From Frankiales bacterium (lineage in GTDB: Bacteria > Actinomycetota > Actinomycetes > Mycobacteriales > SCTD01): a stretch of 48,047 nt of DNA. Both the position numbers and the translations under genes were made by a program. How positions within the stretch are numbered: position 1 is the first letter of the stretch; each line of letters begins with the position of its first letter. Below the pieces are notes generated by a model. The model had not been told where the DNA came from, searched no databases, and saw nothing but the letters and a program-made list of their open reading frames with translations. The stretch covers positions 1 through 48,047 of the forward strand of contig JAOPWV010000137.1 of assembly GCA_025965475.1 (NCBI GenBank), in the 5' to 3' direction. Positions 31,652-40,278 of the stretch are shown here, in pieces.

Positions 31652-32087
31652 TCCTCAGGGCCGCTGACTCGGCACGCAGCTGCTGGGTGCCCTCCACGAC
31701 ATGGCCGGCCTCGCAGACCAGCCGGGCATGCACGGCTGCGCCGCAGTCCCGGTGTCGGGTGACGACCGGTGGACCATTCTCGTCGGCCAGGTGCGAGTCG
31801 CCCCAGTCCTTCAAGGCCGCGAGGACGGGCTGCAGCTCATGGCCGGCCGGGGTGAGTGCGTACTCGGTGCGGGTGCGGGTCCCCGGCTCCTGGTACGGCC
31901 TGGTCTCGAGGATGCCGTTCGCGACCAGGCACTTGAGCCGATCGGCGAGGACTGCCGGCGGGGCGCCGGTGGCCGACTGGATGTCGGAGAAGCGCCGTAC
32001 GCCGAGTGCGACCTCGCGCACGACGAGCAGGGACCAGCGCTCGCCGACGACCTGCAGGCTGCGTGCGATGGAACAGGTGCGCACCAT
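31602..32087 (-). CDS. HxlR-family transcriptional regulator
   Basis: A 161-residue protein with an HxlR winged helix: CSIARSLQVVGERWSLLVVREV, then GAPPAVLADRLKCLVANGILE and the wing TEYALTPAGHEL. Cys5 is in the conserved position that in some HxlR regulators senses aldehydes or oxidants. The C-terminal 50 residues form an extra tail with two Cys. ATG 32087 gives the normal family start. It is divergent from the MFS gene, whose promoter lies in the 46 bp between them, so it is likely the regulator of that transporter. Confidence 0.9.
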   Translation of the reverse strand: MVRTCSIARSLQVVGERWSLLVVREVALGVRRFSDIQSATGAPPAVLADRLKCLVANGILETRPYQEPGTRTRTEYALTPAGHELQPVLAALKDWGDSHLADENGPPVVTRHRDCGAAVHARLVCEAGHVVEGTQQLRAESAALRISGNGPFLHPRSRHRS

Positions 32088-32091
32088 GCGC
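32079..32091. promoter_or_regulatory. Inverted repeat at the HxlR start codon
   Basis: GCGCA and TGCGC arms flank a 3-bp centre across the HxlR start codon, overlapping a 10-bp palindrome GGTGCGCACC at 32077-32086. Position suggests an autoregulatory operator, but short GC palindromes are common at this base composition. Confidence 0.3.
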
Positions 32092-32097
32092 TGAGTA

Positions 32098-32126
32098 TGG
32101 ACAGTGAAGTGAGGTCCGTCTAGGGT
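32098..32126 (+). promoter_or_regulatory. Promoter of the MFS gene (leaderless)
   Basis: A -35 TGGACA (5 of 6 to consensus) and a -10 TAGGGT are separated by 17 bp. The -10 ends 7 bp before ATG 32134, so the transcript should start at or next to the start codon. No ribosome site is seen, in agreement with a leaderless mRNA. The -35 lies 11 bp from the HxlR start, a good place for regulation by that protein. Confidence 0.65.
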
Positions 32127-32133
32127 CCGCATC

Positions 32134-33417
32134 ATGCCCAGCCGCTCCCGGGTGCTCCGGCGCCCCCACCGGGCCTGGGCCGTCGCCGCCGTGACGTTCG
32201 TCGCCCTCGTCGGGGCTGCCGGCTTCCGCGCGACCCCGGGAGTGCTCATCCTGCCGTTGCAGGACGAATTCGGGTGGAGCCGTGCCACGGTCTCACTCGC
32301 GGTGTCCGTGAACCTGCTGCTGTACGGACTGACAGCGCCGTTCGCCGCCGCCCTGATGGAACGGTTCGGCATCCGCCGGATCGTGGCGGGAGCGCTCGGA
32401 CTCGTCGCCGCCGGCAGTGCCCTGACGACGCTCATGACGCAGAGCTGGCAGCTGGTCGCCTGCTGGGGTGTGCTTGTCGGCCTCGGCACCGGCTCGATGG
32501 CCCTGGTCTTCGCGGCCACCATCGCCAACCGCTGGTTCGTGCACCGCAGGGGCTTGGTCGTCGGGATCCTCACGGCCGGCGGCGCCGCCGGCCAGCTCGT
32601 GTTCCTGCCGCTGCTCTCGGTGCTGGTCGAGCGCCACGGCTGGCGGAGCGCCGCGCTGGTGGTGGCCGCAGCCGCGCTGGCCGTCATCCCGCTGGTGCTG
32701 ATCATGATGCGCGAACGACCCAGCGACATCGGTCTCCTGCCGTACGGCGCGACCGGCCCGGTGCCAACCCCACCGGCCGCCGGCGCCCCGGCCCGCGCGG
32801 CCATCGGGGCGCTGCGGTTCGCCGTACGCCGGCCGGCTTTCTGGCTGCTGGCCGGCGGCTTCGCCATCTGCGGCGCGACCACCAACGGTCTCGTCGGCAC
32901 CCACTTCATCCCAGCAGCCCACGACCACGGCATGCCGATGACGACGGCTGCCAGCCTGCTTGCGCTGGTCGGCGTCTTCGACATCGTCGGCACGATCGCA
33001 TCCGGGTGGCTCACCGACCGGGCCGACAGCCGCACGCTTCTCGGCTGGTACTACGCGCTGCGCGGCGTGTCCCTGTTCGCGCTGCCCGCGCTGTTCACCG
33101 CCGCGCCGCACGCCCAGATGCTCATCTTCGTCCTCTTCTACGGACTGGACTGGGTAGCCACGGTGCCTCCGACGGTCGCGCTCTGCCGTGAGCTGTTCGG
33201 CGAGCGCGGCACCCTGGTGTTCGGCTGGGTCTTCGCCAGTCACCAGATCGGCGCCGCGATCGCAGCCACCGTGGCGGGTGTCGTGCGCACCTCCCTCGGG
33301 AGTTACACCTTGGCCTGGGTGGGCGCGGGCTTCCTGTGCCTGGTCGCGGCGGCGCTCTCGTGGTCCGTGCGCCCGGTGGCCCGAACCGCCGAGCCGGCAC
33401 TGGCCACCGTCGACTGA
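32134..33417 (+). CDS. MFS transporter, monocarboxylate/oxalate-formate-like branch
   Basis: A 427-residue transporter with 12 predicted helices in two halves. The opening GAAGFRATPGVLILPLQDEFGWSRATVSLAVSVN and the MERFGIRRIVAGA loop after helix 2 match the MCT/OxlT-type branch of MFS. The middle loop is short and Pro/Ala rich. Substrates of that branch are mostly organic acids. The regulator HxlR is divergent. The HAD gene converges 7 bp after the stop. Confidence 0.88.
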   Translation: MPSRSRVLRRPHRAWAVAAVTFVALVGAAGFRATPGVLILPLQDEFGWSRATVSLAVSVNLLLYGLTAPFAAALMERFGIRRIVAGALGLVAAGSALTTLMTQSWQLVACWGVLVGLGTGSMALVFAATIANRWFVHRRGLVVGILTAGGAAGQLVFLPLLSVLVERHGWRSAALVVAAAALAVIPLVLIMMRERPSDIGLLPYGATGPVPTPPAAGAPARAAIGALRFAVRRPAFWLLAGGFAICGATTNGLVGTHFIPAAHDHGMPMTTAASLLALVGVFDIVGTIASGWLTDRADSRTLLGWYYALRGVSLFALPALFTAAPHAQMLIFVLFYGLDWVATVPPTVALCRELFGERGTLVFGWVFASHQIGAAIAATVAGVVRTSLGSYTLAWVGAGFLCLVAAALSWSVRPVARTAEPALATVD

Positions 33418-33424
33418 GCTCCCA

Positions 33425-34105
33425 CTAGGCCCGGCCGAGCGCCGCCAGCAACTCCGGTGTGACGTCCTGCAGCCGCTCCACGCGGGCATGCGCGAGCGCC
33501 AGGGCGTCCTCGGCCGGCGGGAACGCCGCGTGCGGTACGGCGACGACGAGAAGGCCGGCCGCCGCGGCGGACCTCAGACCGTTGCTCGAGTCCTCGATCG
33601 CCGCGGTGCGGCCGGGTTTCGTCCCGAGCCGTTGCGTGGCCTCCTCGTAGACGACCGGTGACGGCTTACCGGCCGCGACCTCCTCGGTGGACACGGTGGT
33701 GGCGAACAGCTCGGTGAGGCCGGCGGCGTCGAGGACGGCGTCGATGAGCCGCCGGGGTGACGAGGACGCCAGCCCCAGGGGCCATCGCTCCGCAAGGCGG
33801 ACGACGACGTCCTTCGCTCCCGGAAGCAGCGGCAGCTCCCTGCGGTAGTGGTCGGCCATCCGGCCGATCACCGTGTCCGCCAGTTCCCGCGGTGCTCCAG
33901 GCACGCCCACGGTCTCGGCCAGGTAGCCCGACCACTCCGGCGTACTCATTCCCTGCATCGCGCGGGTCGCGCCGTCCGGCCAGGCGCGACCGGCGTCGGC
34001 GGCCAGGCCCCGCCGGACCTCGTCCCAGAGCTCCTCGGAGTCGATCAATACCCCGTCCATGTCGAACACGACGGCCTCGAGGGGCCCCTGCCCTCCATCA
34101 CCCAC
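33425..34105 (-). CDS. HAD-superfamily phosphatase (beta-phosphoglucomutase-like)
   Basis: A 226-residue haloacid-dehalogenase-type hydrolase with motif I FDMDGV (nucleophile D15), motif II SSS, motif III in GKPSPVVYEEA and motif IV IEDSSNG. The helical cap between I and II is the small type used on sugar phosphates. The start is uncertain: GTG 34105 leaves a short leader before motif I, and a longer ATG at 34147 is possible. Substrate unknown; it is not in an evident operon. Confidence 0.87.
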   Translation of the reverse strand: MGDGGQGPLEAVVFDMDGVLIDSEELWDEVRRGLAADAGRAWPDGATRAMQGMSTPEWSGYLAETVGVPGAPRELADTVIGRMADHYRRELPLLPGAKDVVVRLAERWPLGLASSSPRRLIDAVLDAAGLTELFATTVSTEEVAAGKPSPVVYEEATQRLGTKPGRTAAIEDSSNGLRSAAAAGLLVVAVPHAAFPPAEDALALAHARVERLQDVTPELLAALGRA

Positions 34106-34276
34106 GCACAAGCTGCACCCCTGTCGACGACTGCTGACCCGGATCACGGACGGCCATTGTTCACCCCTGCCTACCGCGGACGTGTCGCCCTTGTGCCCCC
34201 TCGCGTGTAGGTCATCGGCTGCCGGACAGCCCGGGGCATGTCAGGGCGCCCTGTCCGTCGGTGCGCAGGCCCGCAA

Positions 34277-34290
34277 GCGGCTTCGGCCGC
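34277..34290 (+). promoter_or_regulatory. UUCG tetraloop hairpin in the dehydrogenase leader
   Basis: GCGGC-TTCG-GCCGC forms a very stable 5-bp stem closed by a C(UUCG)G loop. It ends 23 bp before the ATG at 34314 and just before a strong GGAGGAG ribosome site. In a leader it would resist 5' decay or mark a processing point. The rest of 34106-34313, between two divergent genes, shows no other clear element. Confidence 0.5.
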
Positions 34291-34313
34291 GAAACTCTAA
34301 CCCCGGAGGAGCC

Positions 34314-35462
34314 ATGAAGGCAGTCGTCTACGAGGGCCCTCGCTCGGTGAGCGTCAAGAACGTCCCCGACGCACGCATCGAGCGACCCACCGACGTACTG
34401 GTACGTATCACGACCACGAACATCTGTGGCTCGGACCTACACATGTACGAGGGGCGGACGGACTTCGAGACCGGCCGGACCTTCGGACACGAGAATCTCG
34501 GTGAGGTCATCGAGGTGGGTCAAGGCGTCGACAAGATCAAGGTCGGCGAGATGGTCTGCCTGCCCTTCAACGTGGCCTGTGGATTCTGCAAGAACTGCGA
34601 GCGCGGCTACACGAACTACTGCCTGACGGCGCAACCGGACCCGCATCTGGCGGGGGCGGCGTACGGCTTCGCCGACATGGGTCCATATCAGGGCGGACAG
34701 GCCGAACTCCTGCGCGTCCCGTGGGGCGACTTCAACTGCCTGCGCCTGGGGGAGGACGCGCGCGAGCGGCAGACGGACTACGTGATGCTCTCTGACATCT
34801 TCCCCACGGGCTACCACGCCACCGAGATGGCCGGCGTACGTCCCGGTGACTCGGTCGCCATCATGGGCGCCGGGCCGGTCGGACTCATGGCCGCGTACTC
34901 GTCGGTCCTCAAGGGGGCGGGGAAGGTGATGGTCGTCGACCGGCACGCCGACCGGCTCGCGCTGGCCGAACGCATCGGTTGCCTGCCCATCAACGATGCC
35001 ACGGAGAACCCGGTGGAGCGGATTCTCGACGAGACGATGGGGCTCGGCGCCGACCGGGGTTGCGAGTGTGTCGGCTACCAGGCGCACGACCCGCAGGGCA
35101 ACGAACATCCGGACGACACGCTGAACAAGCTGGTCCGCTCGGTGCGCTTCACCGGCGGCATCGGGGTCGTCGGTGTCTTCATCCCGCAGGACCCCGGAAG
35201 CCCGGACCCCTTGGAGAAGCAGGGCAAGGTCGCACTCGACTACGGCATGCACTGGTTCAAGGGGCAGACGATGGGCAGCGGCCAGTGTCCGGTGAAGCGC
35301 TACAACCGGCAGCTGCGCGACCTCGTGGCCGCGGGGAAGGCCAAGCCGTCCTTCGTCGTCAGTCACGAGCTGCCGCTCGACGAGGCCCCGAACGGGTACG
35401 AGCACTTCGACCGCCGGGACAACGGGTGGACCAAGGTCGTCCTCCACCCCGGCGCAGCCTGA
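34314..35462 (+). CDS. Zinc alcohol dehydrogenase, glutathione-independent formaldehyde dehydrogenase type
   Basis: A 382-residue medium-chain dehydrogenase. Catalytic zinc residues are C38 (ICGSD) and H59-E60 (GHE). Structural zinc is held by C89, C92, C95 and C103. The NAD fold has GAGPVGLMAA. The length, CGFCKNCERGYTNYC block, and long insertions with ERQTDYVMLSDIFPTGYHA match the family of bacterial glutathione-independent formaldehyde dehydrogenase. It would oxidise formaldehyde or another small aldehyde to its acid with tightly bound NAD. GGAGGAG fixes the start. Convergent with sepH. Confidence 0.9.
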   Translation: MKAVVYEGPRSVSVKNVPDARIERPTDVLVRITTTNICGSDLHMYEGRTDFETGRTFGHENLGEVIEVGQGVDKIKVGEMVCLPFNVACGFCKNCERGYTNYCLTAQPDPHLAGAAYGFADMGPYQGGQAELLRVPWGDFNCLRLGEDARERQTDYVMLSDIFPTGYHATEMAGVRPGDSVAIMGAGPVGLMAAYSSVLKGAGKVMVVDRHADRLALAERIGCLPINDATENPVERILDETMGLGADRGCECVGYQAHDPQGNEHPDDTLNKLVRSVRFTGGIGVVGVFIPQDPGSPDPLEKQGKVALDYGMHWFKGQTMGSGQCPVKRYNRQLRDLVAAGKAKPSFVVSHELPLDEAPNGYEHFDRRDNGWTKVVLHPGAA

Positions 35463-35486
35463 CCAGCTGGTCGTAGCGCCGAGGAG

Positions 35487-36212
35487 TCAGGCCTTCGGCT
35501 CGTCCTGGGGGCCTGGCTCCACGCTCCGGCCGGACACGTCGGACAGGATGTCCGACCACCGCGGCACCTGTGCCCGGGCGCCCCTCGGTTCGATGCTCCT
35601 CGGCCCGTTGGGCCGCGGGGCGGCCGGCCCCGCCGGACCCGGGCCGGCCACCGGCCGCAGAACCGCACCGAGTGCGTCCTGGTCGCGCGGGCCCAGGTGC
35701 AGGGCCTGCCGCGCGGCGTCGTCCAGCGCCTGGACCTTGCCGGTGGCGGGATCCCAGCCGAGCCGGACCTGCTCAGCTCCCGCCCGCACCTGGACCCGCC
35801 AGGTCCCGGTCTCCGTGAGCCAGCTGTCCCACACGCCAGCCGCGCCTACGTGGCCGCGCACAGCGAAGTACTCCTCGACGAGTTCCCCGACGAGCCGGCC
35901 GTCGATCTGGGCGCGTCGTGCGGCCCGCGCCTGGTGCTCGCGTTCGGCCAGCACGGGGCCCTCGTACCGTGCCACGGCGTCCACAGGCAGGCCCGCGAGC
36001 CGGGCGATGGTGGCCGCCTCCTCACCGCGCCGGATCCGCTGCTGGATCTCACGCGGGGTCGGCGCCGGTGCGGGGGTCACGGGGGCGACCGGCGGCGCCT
36101 CCTCCTGTGCCCGTTGGATCTCGCTGAAGGGAAGCTCGAACACGTCGTCGCCGGCGGTGACCACCAGCCGCAACCCGTCCGAGGTCACCCCGGCGACGCT
36201 GAGCTCACGCAT
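35487..36212 (-). CDS. sepH: Septation protein SepH (DUF3071)
   Basis: A 241-residue protein with the conserved actinobacterial DUF3071 N-terminus (RELSVAGVTSDGLRLVV, then PREIQQRIRRGEEAATIARLAGLPVDAVARYEGPVLAERE, which includes the helix-turn-helix). A disordered Pro-rich C-terminus follows. SepH binds FtsZ and promotes its assembly at division septa in Streptomyces and mycobacteria. The protein is shorter than the Streptomyces form because of the C-terminal tail. A convincing lineage marker for Actinomycetota. Confidence 0.94.
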   Translation of the reverse strand: MRELSVAGVTSDGLRLVVTAGDDVFELPFSEIQRAQEEAPPVAPVTPAPAPTPREIQQRIRRGEEAATIARLAGLPVDAVARYEGPVLAEREHQARAARRAQIDGRLVGELVEEYFAVRGHVGAAGVWDSWLTETGTWRVQVRAGAEQVRLGWDPATGKVQALDDAARQALHLGPRDQDALGAVLRPVAGPGPAGPAAPRPNGPRSIEPRGARAQVPRWSDILSDVSGRSVEPGPQDEPKA

Positions 36213-36265
36213 CCGGACACTCTCGCATCACGCACGCCGCCCGCGGGGACGCGCGCCGAGACGCG

Positions 36266-36520
36266 TCACTTCCACCGGAAGTGCACGAAGACCCGGCCGA
36301 CGTTGACCGAGTCCTTCTCGACCCGGTGGTAGAGCGCCTTGATCTCCTTCTGGCCGAGAAAGCGCAGGACCCGCTTCTTCAGGGCACCCGTGCCCTTCCC
36401 CGGGATGATCTCCACGGATGTGGCCTTCTTCGCGACGGCCTCGTCGATGATCGCGCGCAGCGCCCGGTCGATGTCGCCGCTCCGGTTGTGGACGTCGTGC
36501 AGATCGAGCTTCAGCTTCAC
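36266..36520 (-). CDS. Smr-domain protein
   Basis: An 84-residue stand-alone Smr (MutS2 C-terminal-type) domain: LDLHD near the N-terminus and IIPGKGTGALKKRV in the middle, the nuclease-associated motifs. Stand-alone Smr proteins nick DNA or RNA, and some act on stalled ribosomes. GTG 36520 is preceded by GGAGGCAGGACGG. The frame further upstream is not family-like. It lies 53 bp before sepH in the same direction, so the two may be co-transcribed. Confidence 0.9.
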   Translation of the reverse strand: MKLKLDLHDVHNRSGDIDRALRAIIDEAVAKKATSVEIIPGKGTGALKKRVLRFLGQKEIKALYHRVEKDSVNVGRVFVHFRWK

Positions 36521-36624
36521 CCGTCCATCCTGCCTCCGCCCGGGCCGGCCCGCTCCCGGGGATGTATTTCGGCGCCGAGGTCCGTGCCCTGCAGAGGAGG
36601 GAGCCGACAGGACTGGGGGGCGAC

Positions 36625-37371
36625 ATGAGGCGACGCGCATCCAGGCTGCCGCGCCGCGCCGCCTCGGCCGCCGGCGTCGTGCTCTCGCTCATGCTGGCTG
36701 CCCCGGTGGCGGCTGCCGCCCCGGGGCAGCTGCCACCGCCCCGGACCAGTTGCAGCTACGACAGCGGCGCCGACTTCACCAGCTGTACGACGACGAGGCG
36801 CGCGTACATGGCGGGCGTGCTGCCCCACAACCTGTCGGGGTACAAGGGCACGGCCAGCGGGAACCACTGGAACGAATACGACGCACAGTTGGAGTACGCC
36901 GCGAATACGCCTGGCTGCCCACCCAAGGACGGCGGGCGCATCCAGCAGCACGTTCTTGGAACGATCATCACCGACACCGGATATCCCGGGCGGCCGCGCC
37001 CGGGGGCCCGATCCGTCACGCTCGCAGGCCCCTTCGCGACCCCGGATTCGCCGGGTGAGGCCTACCTGTCCACTGATCTCAGGACGGCGACGTTCGTCCT
37101 CCACGGGCTTCGGCCGCGGACGGCGTACGTGCTGGGCGTGCGCTGCGCCTCCTGGTTCGCCGCCCGACCGCCTGCCGGGACCGGCGGGCACGTGACGGCG
37201 ACCAGCGGTGCGCAGGGCCGGCTCACGGTGCGCTACAGCACCGCCTGGCTGCTGGCACCCGCCGGGGGGAAGCTTCCGGGGGCCATCTACCTCGAAGGTG
37301 ACGTGGCCGGGCCCCGGCAGTTCTTCAGCCACGACTACTTCCTCACCGTGCGCATGACGATGTTCCACTGA
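36625..37371 (+). CDS. Secreted hypothetical protein
   Basis: A 248-residue exported protein: an Arg-rich n-region, a hydrophobic core and a cleavage-like AAAAPGQL. The mature part has Cys residues that can form disulfides (SCSYDSGADFTSC, TPGCPP, VRCASW) and is probably beta-rich. I do not recognise the family. ATG 36625 follows a GGGGGGCGAC purine tract. It is alone on its strand between the Smr gene and hemerythrin. Confidence 0.7.
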   Translation: MRRRASRLPRRAASAAGVVLSLMLAAPVAAAAPGQLPPPRTSCSYDSGADFTSCTTTRRAYMAGVLPHNLSGYKGTASGNHWNEYDAQLEYAANTPGCPPKDGGRIQQHVLGTIITDTGYPGRPRPGARSVTLAGPFATPDSPGEAYLSTDLRTATFVLHGLRPRTAYVLGVRCASWFAARPPAGTGGHVTATSGAQGRLTVRYSTAWLLAPAGGKLPGAIYLEGDVAGPRQFFSHDYFLTVRMTMFH

Positions 37372-37455
37372 ACGCCGGACGTCGTGGCTGCCCGGGCCTT
37401 AACGTGTCCAACCGGTCCTCGGGCGGCCCGCGGACACCGTGCACTGAGGAGCACC

Positions 37456-38115
37456 ATGACCGAGGTCCTCGACGCACCGCGGCCAGACACGAGCGACATG
37501 CTCGCCGTCCACCGCGTCTTCCGCGAGGCGTTGTCTCAGGCGCCGGCGCTGGTCGGCTCCGTCGAGGACGGAGCGGTCGACCGCGCTGCGGTCGTCGGCA
37601 CGTACTTCGACAACGTGTTGAACTTCCTGCACGTCCATCACGAGGGCGAGGACGAACTGGTCTGGCCGCCGCTGCTCGAGCGGGCCGCGCACCAGTCGGA
37701 GCTCGTCGAGCGGATCGCCGCACAGCACGGCGATGTGGTGGAGATGATCGCGCGGGCCGAGGCCGCCCTGACGGCTTGGACCGCGGCACCCCACGCCGCC
37801 ACGGGAGACGCGCTCACCAGCGCCCTGACCGCGCTGCGCACCGAACTCGTGACGCACCTGGACGAGGAGGAGGTGCACGTGCTGCCGCTGGCGGCGGAAC
37901 ACCTGACCGTGCAGGAATGGGGGAGCCTGCCCGCCCACGGGATGTCGCACTTCGGCGGCGACAAGCTCTGGTTGATCCTGGGACTGCTCCGCACCAACAT
38001 GAGCCAGCAGCAGCGTGACGACATGCTCGCCCACATGCCCCCGCCCGCGGTCGAGTTCTGGACCAACGTCGGTGAAGGGCTCTACACCCGTTTCATGAGC
38101 GAGCTCGGCATCTGA
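37456..38115 (+). CDS. Hemerythrin HHE-domain protein
   Basis: A 219-residue helical protein with the His/Glu ligand pattern of a diiron hemerythrin site: VHRVF, HVHHEGEDELVW, QHGDVVEM and THLDEEEVHVLP. The C-terminal helices include HGMSHFGGDKLW. Members bind oxygen or NO or sense redox state. GAGGAG precedes ATG 37456. The 3' end overlaps the convergent monooxygenase by 34 bp. Confidence 0.92.
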   Translation: MTEVLDAPRPDTSDMLAVHRVFREALSQAPALVGSVEDGAVDRAAVVGTYFDNVLNFLHVHHEGEDELVWPPLLERAAHQSELVERIAAQHGDVVEMIARAEAALTAWTAAPHAATGDALTSALTALRTELVTHLDEEEVHVLPLAAEHLTVQEWGSLPAHGMSHFGGDKLWLILGLLRTNMSQQQRDDMLAHMPPPAVEFWTNVGEGLYTRFMSELGI

Positions 38116-39284
38116 CGCCGGGCGTCGAAGTCATGGATCCACCGGATGTCCCGGGCGACGTCCTGCAGCATCGCGTTGCGAGCACTCGCCTCGGGGCCGT
38201 CTTCGACGTGCAGGATCCGGTTGGTCACCCACGACAGCCGCTGCACCCGCCGGGCTCGCGGCTTGCGCCGGTGCTCGTACTCGGCCAGCCGTTGTTGCAC
38301 TGAGTCGGTGCCAGGCGTCACGAGGAGATCCGCAAGGACGACGGCGTCCTCGATCGTCTGGTTCGCCCCCTGTCCCTGGTGGGGGAGCATGCCGTGCGCG
38401 GCGTCCCCGATCAACACGACGTGGCCGCGGCTCCAGTGCCGCAACGACTGGACCACGAACAGCCCCCAGCGCTCGGTGTGGGTCACGGCGCCGACCATCT
38501 CGGTGACCGCCGGGTGCCAACCCTGGAAGTGCGCCATCGCCTCGTCGTGCGCGCAGTCGTCCCGCCACACGCTGCCCTGCCGCCAGCGGTCGGGTCCCTC
38601 GACGACGGCAAGGAAGTTCACGTGGCCGCCGTCCCGGCCGATCGCGTAGTGCAGCAGGTGCGCGCCGGGCCCGACCCAGAACTGGATGGCCTGCGGATCG
38701 GGCAGCGAGGGGAGAAGGTCCACGGGGACGATCCCGCGGAAGCCCGAGGTGCCGGAGAACCGGGTGTCGTCCCCGCCGGTCATCCACTGCCGGACGGTCG
38801 ACCGCACGCCGTCGGCGCCGACGACCAGGTCCGCGGTGTCGCTGGTGCCGTCGGCCCAGGTCAACCGGACCCCGTCGACGGTTCGGTCAAGCCCCACCAG
38901 ACGATGACCGAGCCGGACGGCGTCCTCGCCCCATGCCTGGCCCAGGATCCGCTGCAGTTCCTTGCGGTGCACGCCGTAGTACGGCGCGCCGCACGTCGTG
39001 CGGTACCACTGCTCTTCCTTCACCGGAAAGGAGCTGATACGCCGGCCGTCCGACCAGCTACGGAAGATGAGCTCGGTGGGCTCGGTGGACACCTCGTCGA
39101 GCGCGTCTCCCACACCGAGCTCCGCCAGGAGCCGCGTCGCGTTCGCGGACAGAGCCACCGCGGCGCCGATCTCGTGCAGGCTCGAGGCCTGCTCGTAGAC
39201 GACCGCGTCGACGCCACGTTGCCGGAGAGCCAGCGCCAGCGTGAGGCCGCCGATCCCGGCGCCGACGATCGCTACCTGCTCCAT
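38082..39284 (-). CDS. FAD-dependent monooxygenase (salicylate/3-hydroxybenzoate hydroxylase-like)
   Basis: A 400-residue class A flavoprotein monooxygenase: the FAD motif GAGIGG at the N-terminus, the DG-containing GADGVRSTVR in the middle and the second FAD motif GDAAHGMLPHQGQG. No membrane segment. It would hydroxylate an aromatic ring with NAD(P)H and oxygen; the substrate is open. GGAGG precedes ATG 39284. The 3' end overlaps hemerythrin in a convergent arrangement. Confidence 0.92.
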   Translation of the reverse strand: MEQVAIVGAGIGGLTLALALRQRGVDAVVYEQASSLHEIGAAVALSANATRLLAELGVGDALDEVSTEPTELIFRSWSDGRRISSFPVKEEQWYRTTCGAPYYGVHRKELQRILGQAWGEDAVRLGHRLVGLDRTVDGVRLTWADGTSDTADLVVGADGVRSTVRQWMTGGDDTRFSGTSGFRGIVPVDLLPSLPDPQAIQFWVGPGAHLLHYAIGRDGGHVNFLAVVEGPDRWRQGSVWRDDCAHDEAMAHFQGWHPAVTEMVGAVTHTERWGLFVVQSLRHWSRGHVVLIGDAAHGMLPHQGQGANQTIEDAVVLADLLVTPGTDSVQQRLAEYEHRRKPRARRVQRLSWVTNRILHVEDGPEASARNAMLQDVARDIRWIHDFDARRQMPSSLMKRV

Positions 39285-39363
39285 GAATCTGTCGCCTCCG
39301 GTGGCCCCGCACGCCCGTCTCACCGTCATCTCACCGCCTCGGGTCCGGTGAGGCAACCGGAGC

Positions 39364-39432
39364 ATGGGCCGCCCCCGAAGGGGAACGCGACGCCTGCGGA
39401 GCCCAGGCGTCCGGGTTGCGGCACAGCCCTGA
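39364..39432 (+). CDS. Possible 22-residue Arg-rich leader peptide
   Basis: A short frame with a GGAGC ribosome site directly before the ATG encodes MGRPRRGTRRLRSPGVRVAAQP, with 8 Arg in 22 residues. It lies in the leader of the ABC importer operon and contains an 8-bp hairpin (39389-39411) inside its coding part. Its stop falls 5 bp before the hairpin that hides the operon's ribosome site. This is the layout of a translational attenuator, but Arg-rich frames are common at high GC and the peptide could be spurious. Confidence 0.35.
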   Translation: MGRPRRGTRRLRSPGVRVAAQP

Positions 39433-39437
39433 CCGGC

Positions 39438-39468
39438 GGCGCCTCCTCGTCCCAGGAGCGGAGGCGCC
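39438..39468 (+). promoter_or_regulatory. Ribosome-site-sequestering hairpin before the importer
   Basis: A perfect 9-bp stem (39438-39446 with 39460-39468) ends exactly one base before the ATG at 39469. Its right arm holds GGAGG, the likely ribosome site; a second AGGAG lies in the loop and could pair with the left arm instead. The stem would block initiation unless opened. It may work with the leader frame upstream. Confidence 0.6.
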
Positions 39469-40278
39469 ATGCGCACCAAGCTCTCCCTTGTCGTGCTCGC
39501 CGTACTGTCCGCGGCCCTGCTCGGCGGATGTGGCGGCTCGGGCGGAGCCACGGCCTCGCCCGCAGCCCGTCCGGAGAGCCTGCCGAGCCAGATCAAGGCA
39601 CAGGGAGTGCTCAAGGTCGGCACCGAAGGGACGTACACGCCGTTCTCGTTCCACGACCCGAAGACGCACGAGCTGACCGGCTACGACGTCGACGTGGCAC
39701 GCGCGGTCGCCAGTCGCCTGGGCGTGAAGGCACAGTTCTTCGAAACGCCGTTCGATGCGATCTTCGCCGGCCTCGAGGCCGAGCGCTACGACATGATCGC
39801 CAACCAGATCTCGATCACCCCGGAGCGCTTGGGAAAGTACGACTTCTCGACGCCGTACACGGTCTCCTCCGGCGTCGTGGTGACGCGGTCGGACGTCAAC
39901 TCCGTCAAGAGCCTCGCGGACATCAAGGGCAAGACCTCGGCCCAGTCCGTGACGAGCAACTTCGCGCAGATCGCCAAGGCGGCGGGCGCGAAGCTCGAGC
40001 CCGTCGAGGGCTTCACACAGGCGATCACGCTGGTCAAGCAGAAGCGCGTCGACATGACGATCAACGACAAGCTCGCCGTCCTGTACTACCTCAAGACGAC
40101 GGGGGACAAGGGCGTCAAGATCGCCCTGGAGATCGGTGAACGGACCCAGCAGGCCCTGGTCTTCCGGAAGGGATCAGGGCTCGCCGCCGAGGTCGACAAG
40201 ATCCTTGCGTCCCTGCGGGCGGACGGCACGCTGACGAAGATCTCCATGACCTGGTTCGGCGCGGATGTCACGCACTGA
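39469..40278 (+). CDS. ABC importer substrate-binding lipoprotein (polar amino acid, cystine-like)
   Basis: A 269-residue periplasmic-binding-type protein with lipobox LLGGC (C21). The family-3 solute-binding fold shows in [27 protein letters not shown] and [24 protein letters not shown]. The last segment is closest to cystine-binding TcyA/FliY proteins by eye. The stop TGA shares one base with the permease ATG, so the importer is a true operon. Substrate is inferred, not proven. Confidence 0.9.
   Translation: MRTKLSLVVLAVLSAALLGGCGGSGGATASPAARPESLPSQIKAQGVLKVGTEGTYTPFSFHDPKTHELTGYDVDVARAVASRLGVKAQFFETPFDAIFAGLEAERYDMIANQISITPERLGKYDFSTPYTVSSGVVVTRSDVNSVKSLADIKGKTSAQSVTSNFAQIAKAAGAKLEPVEGFTQAITLVKQKRVDMTINDKLAVLYYLKTTGDKGVKIALEIGERTQQALVFRKGSGLAAEVDKILASLRADGTLTKISMTWFGADVTH

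Noticed and set aside
39325-39412. SAM riboswitch upstream of the importer
   Set aside because: A GGCAACC-like string is present, but the other conserved S-box and SAM-IV segments are missing or misplaced.
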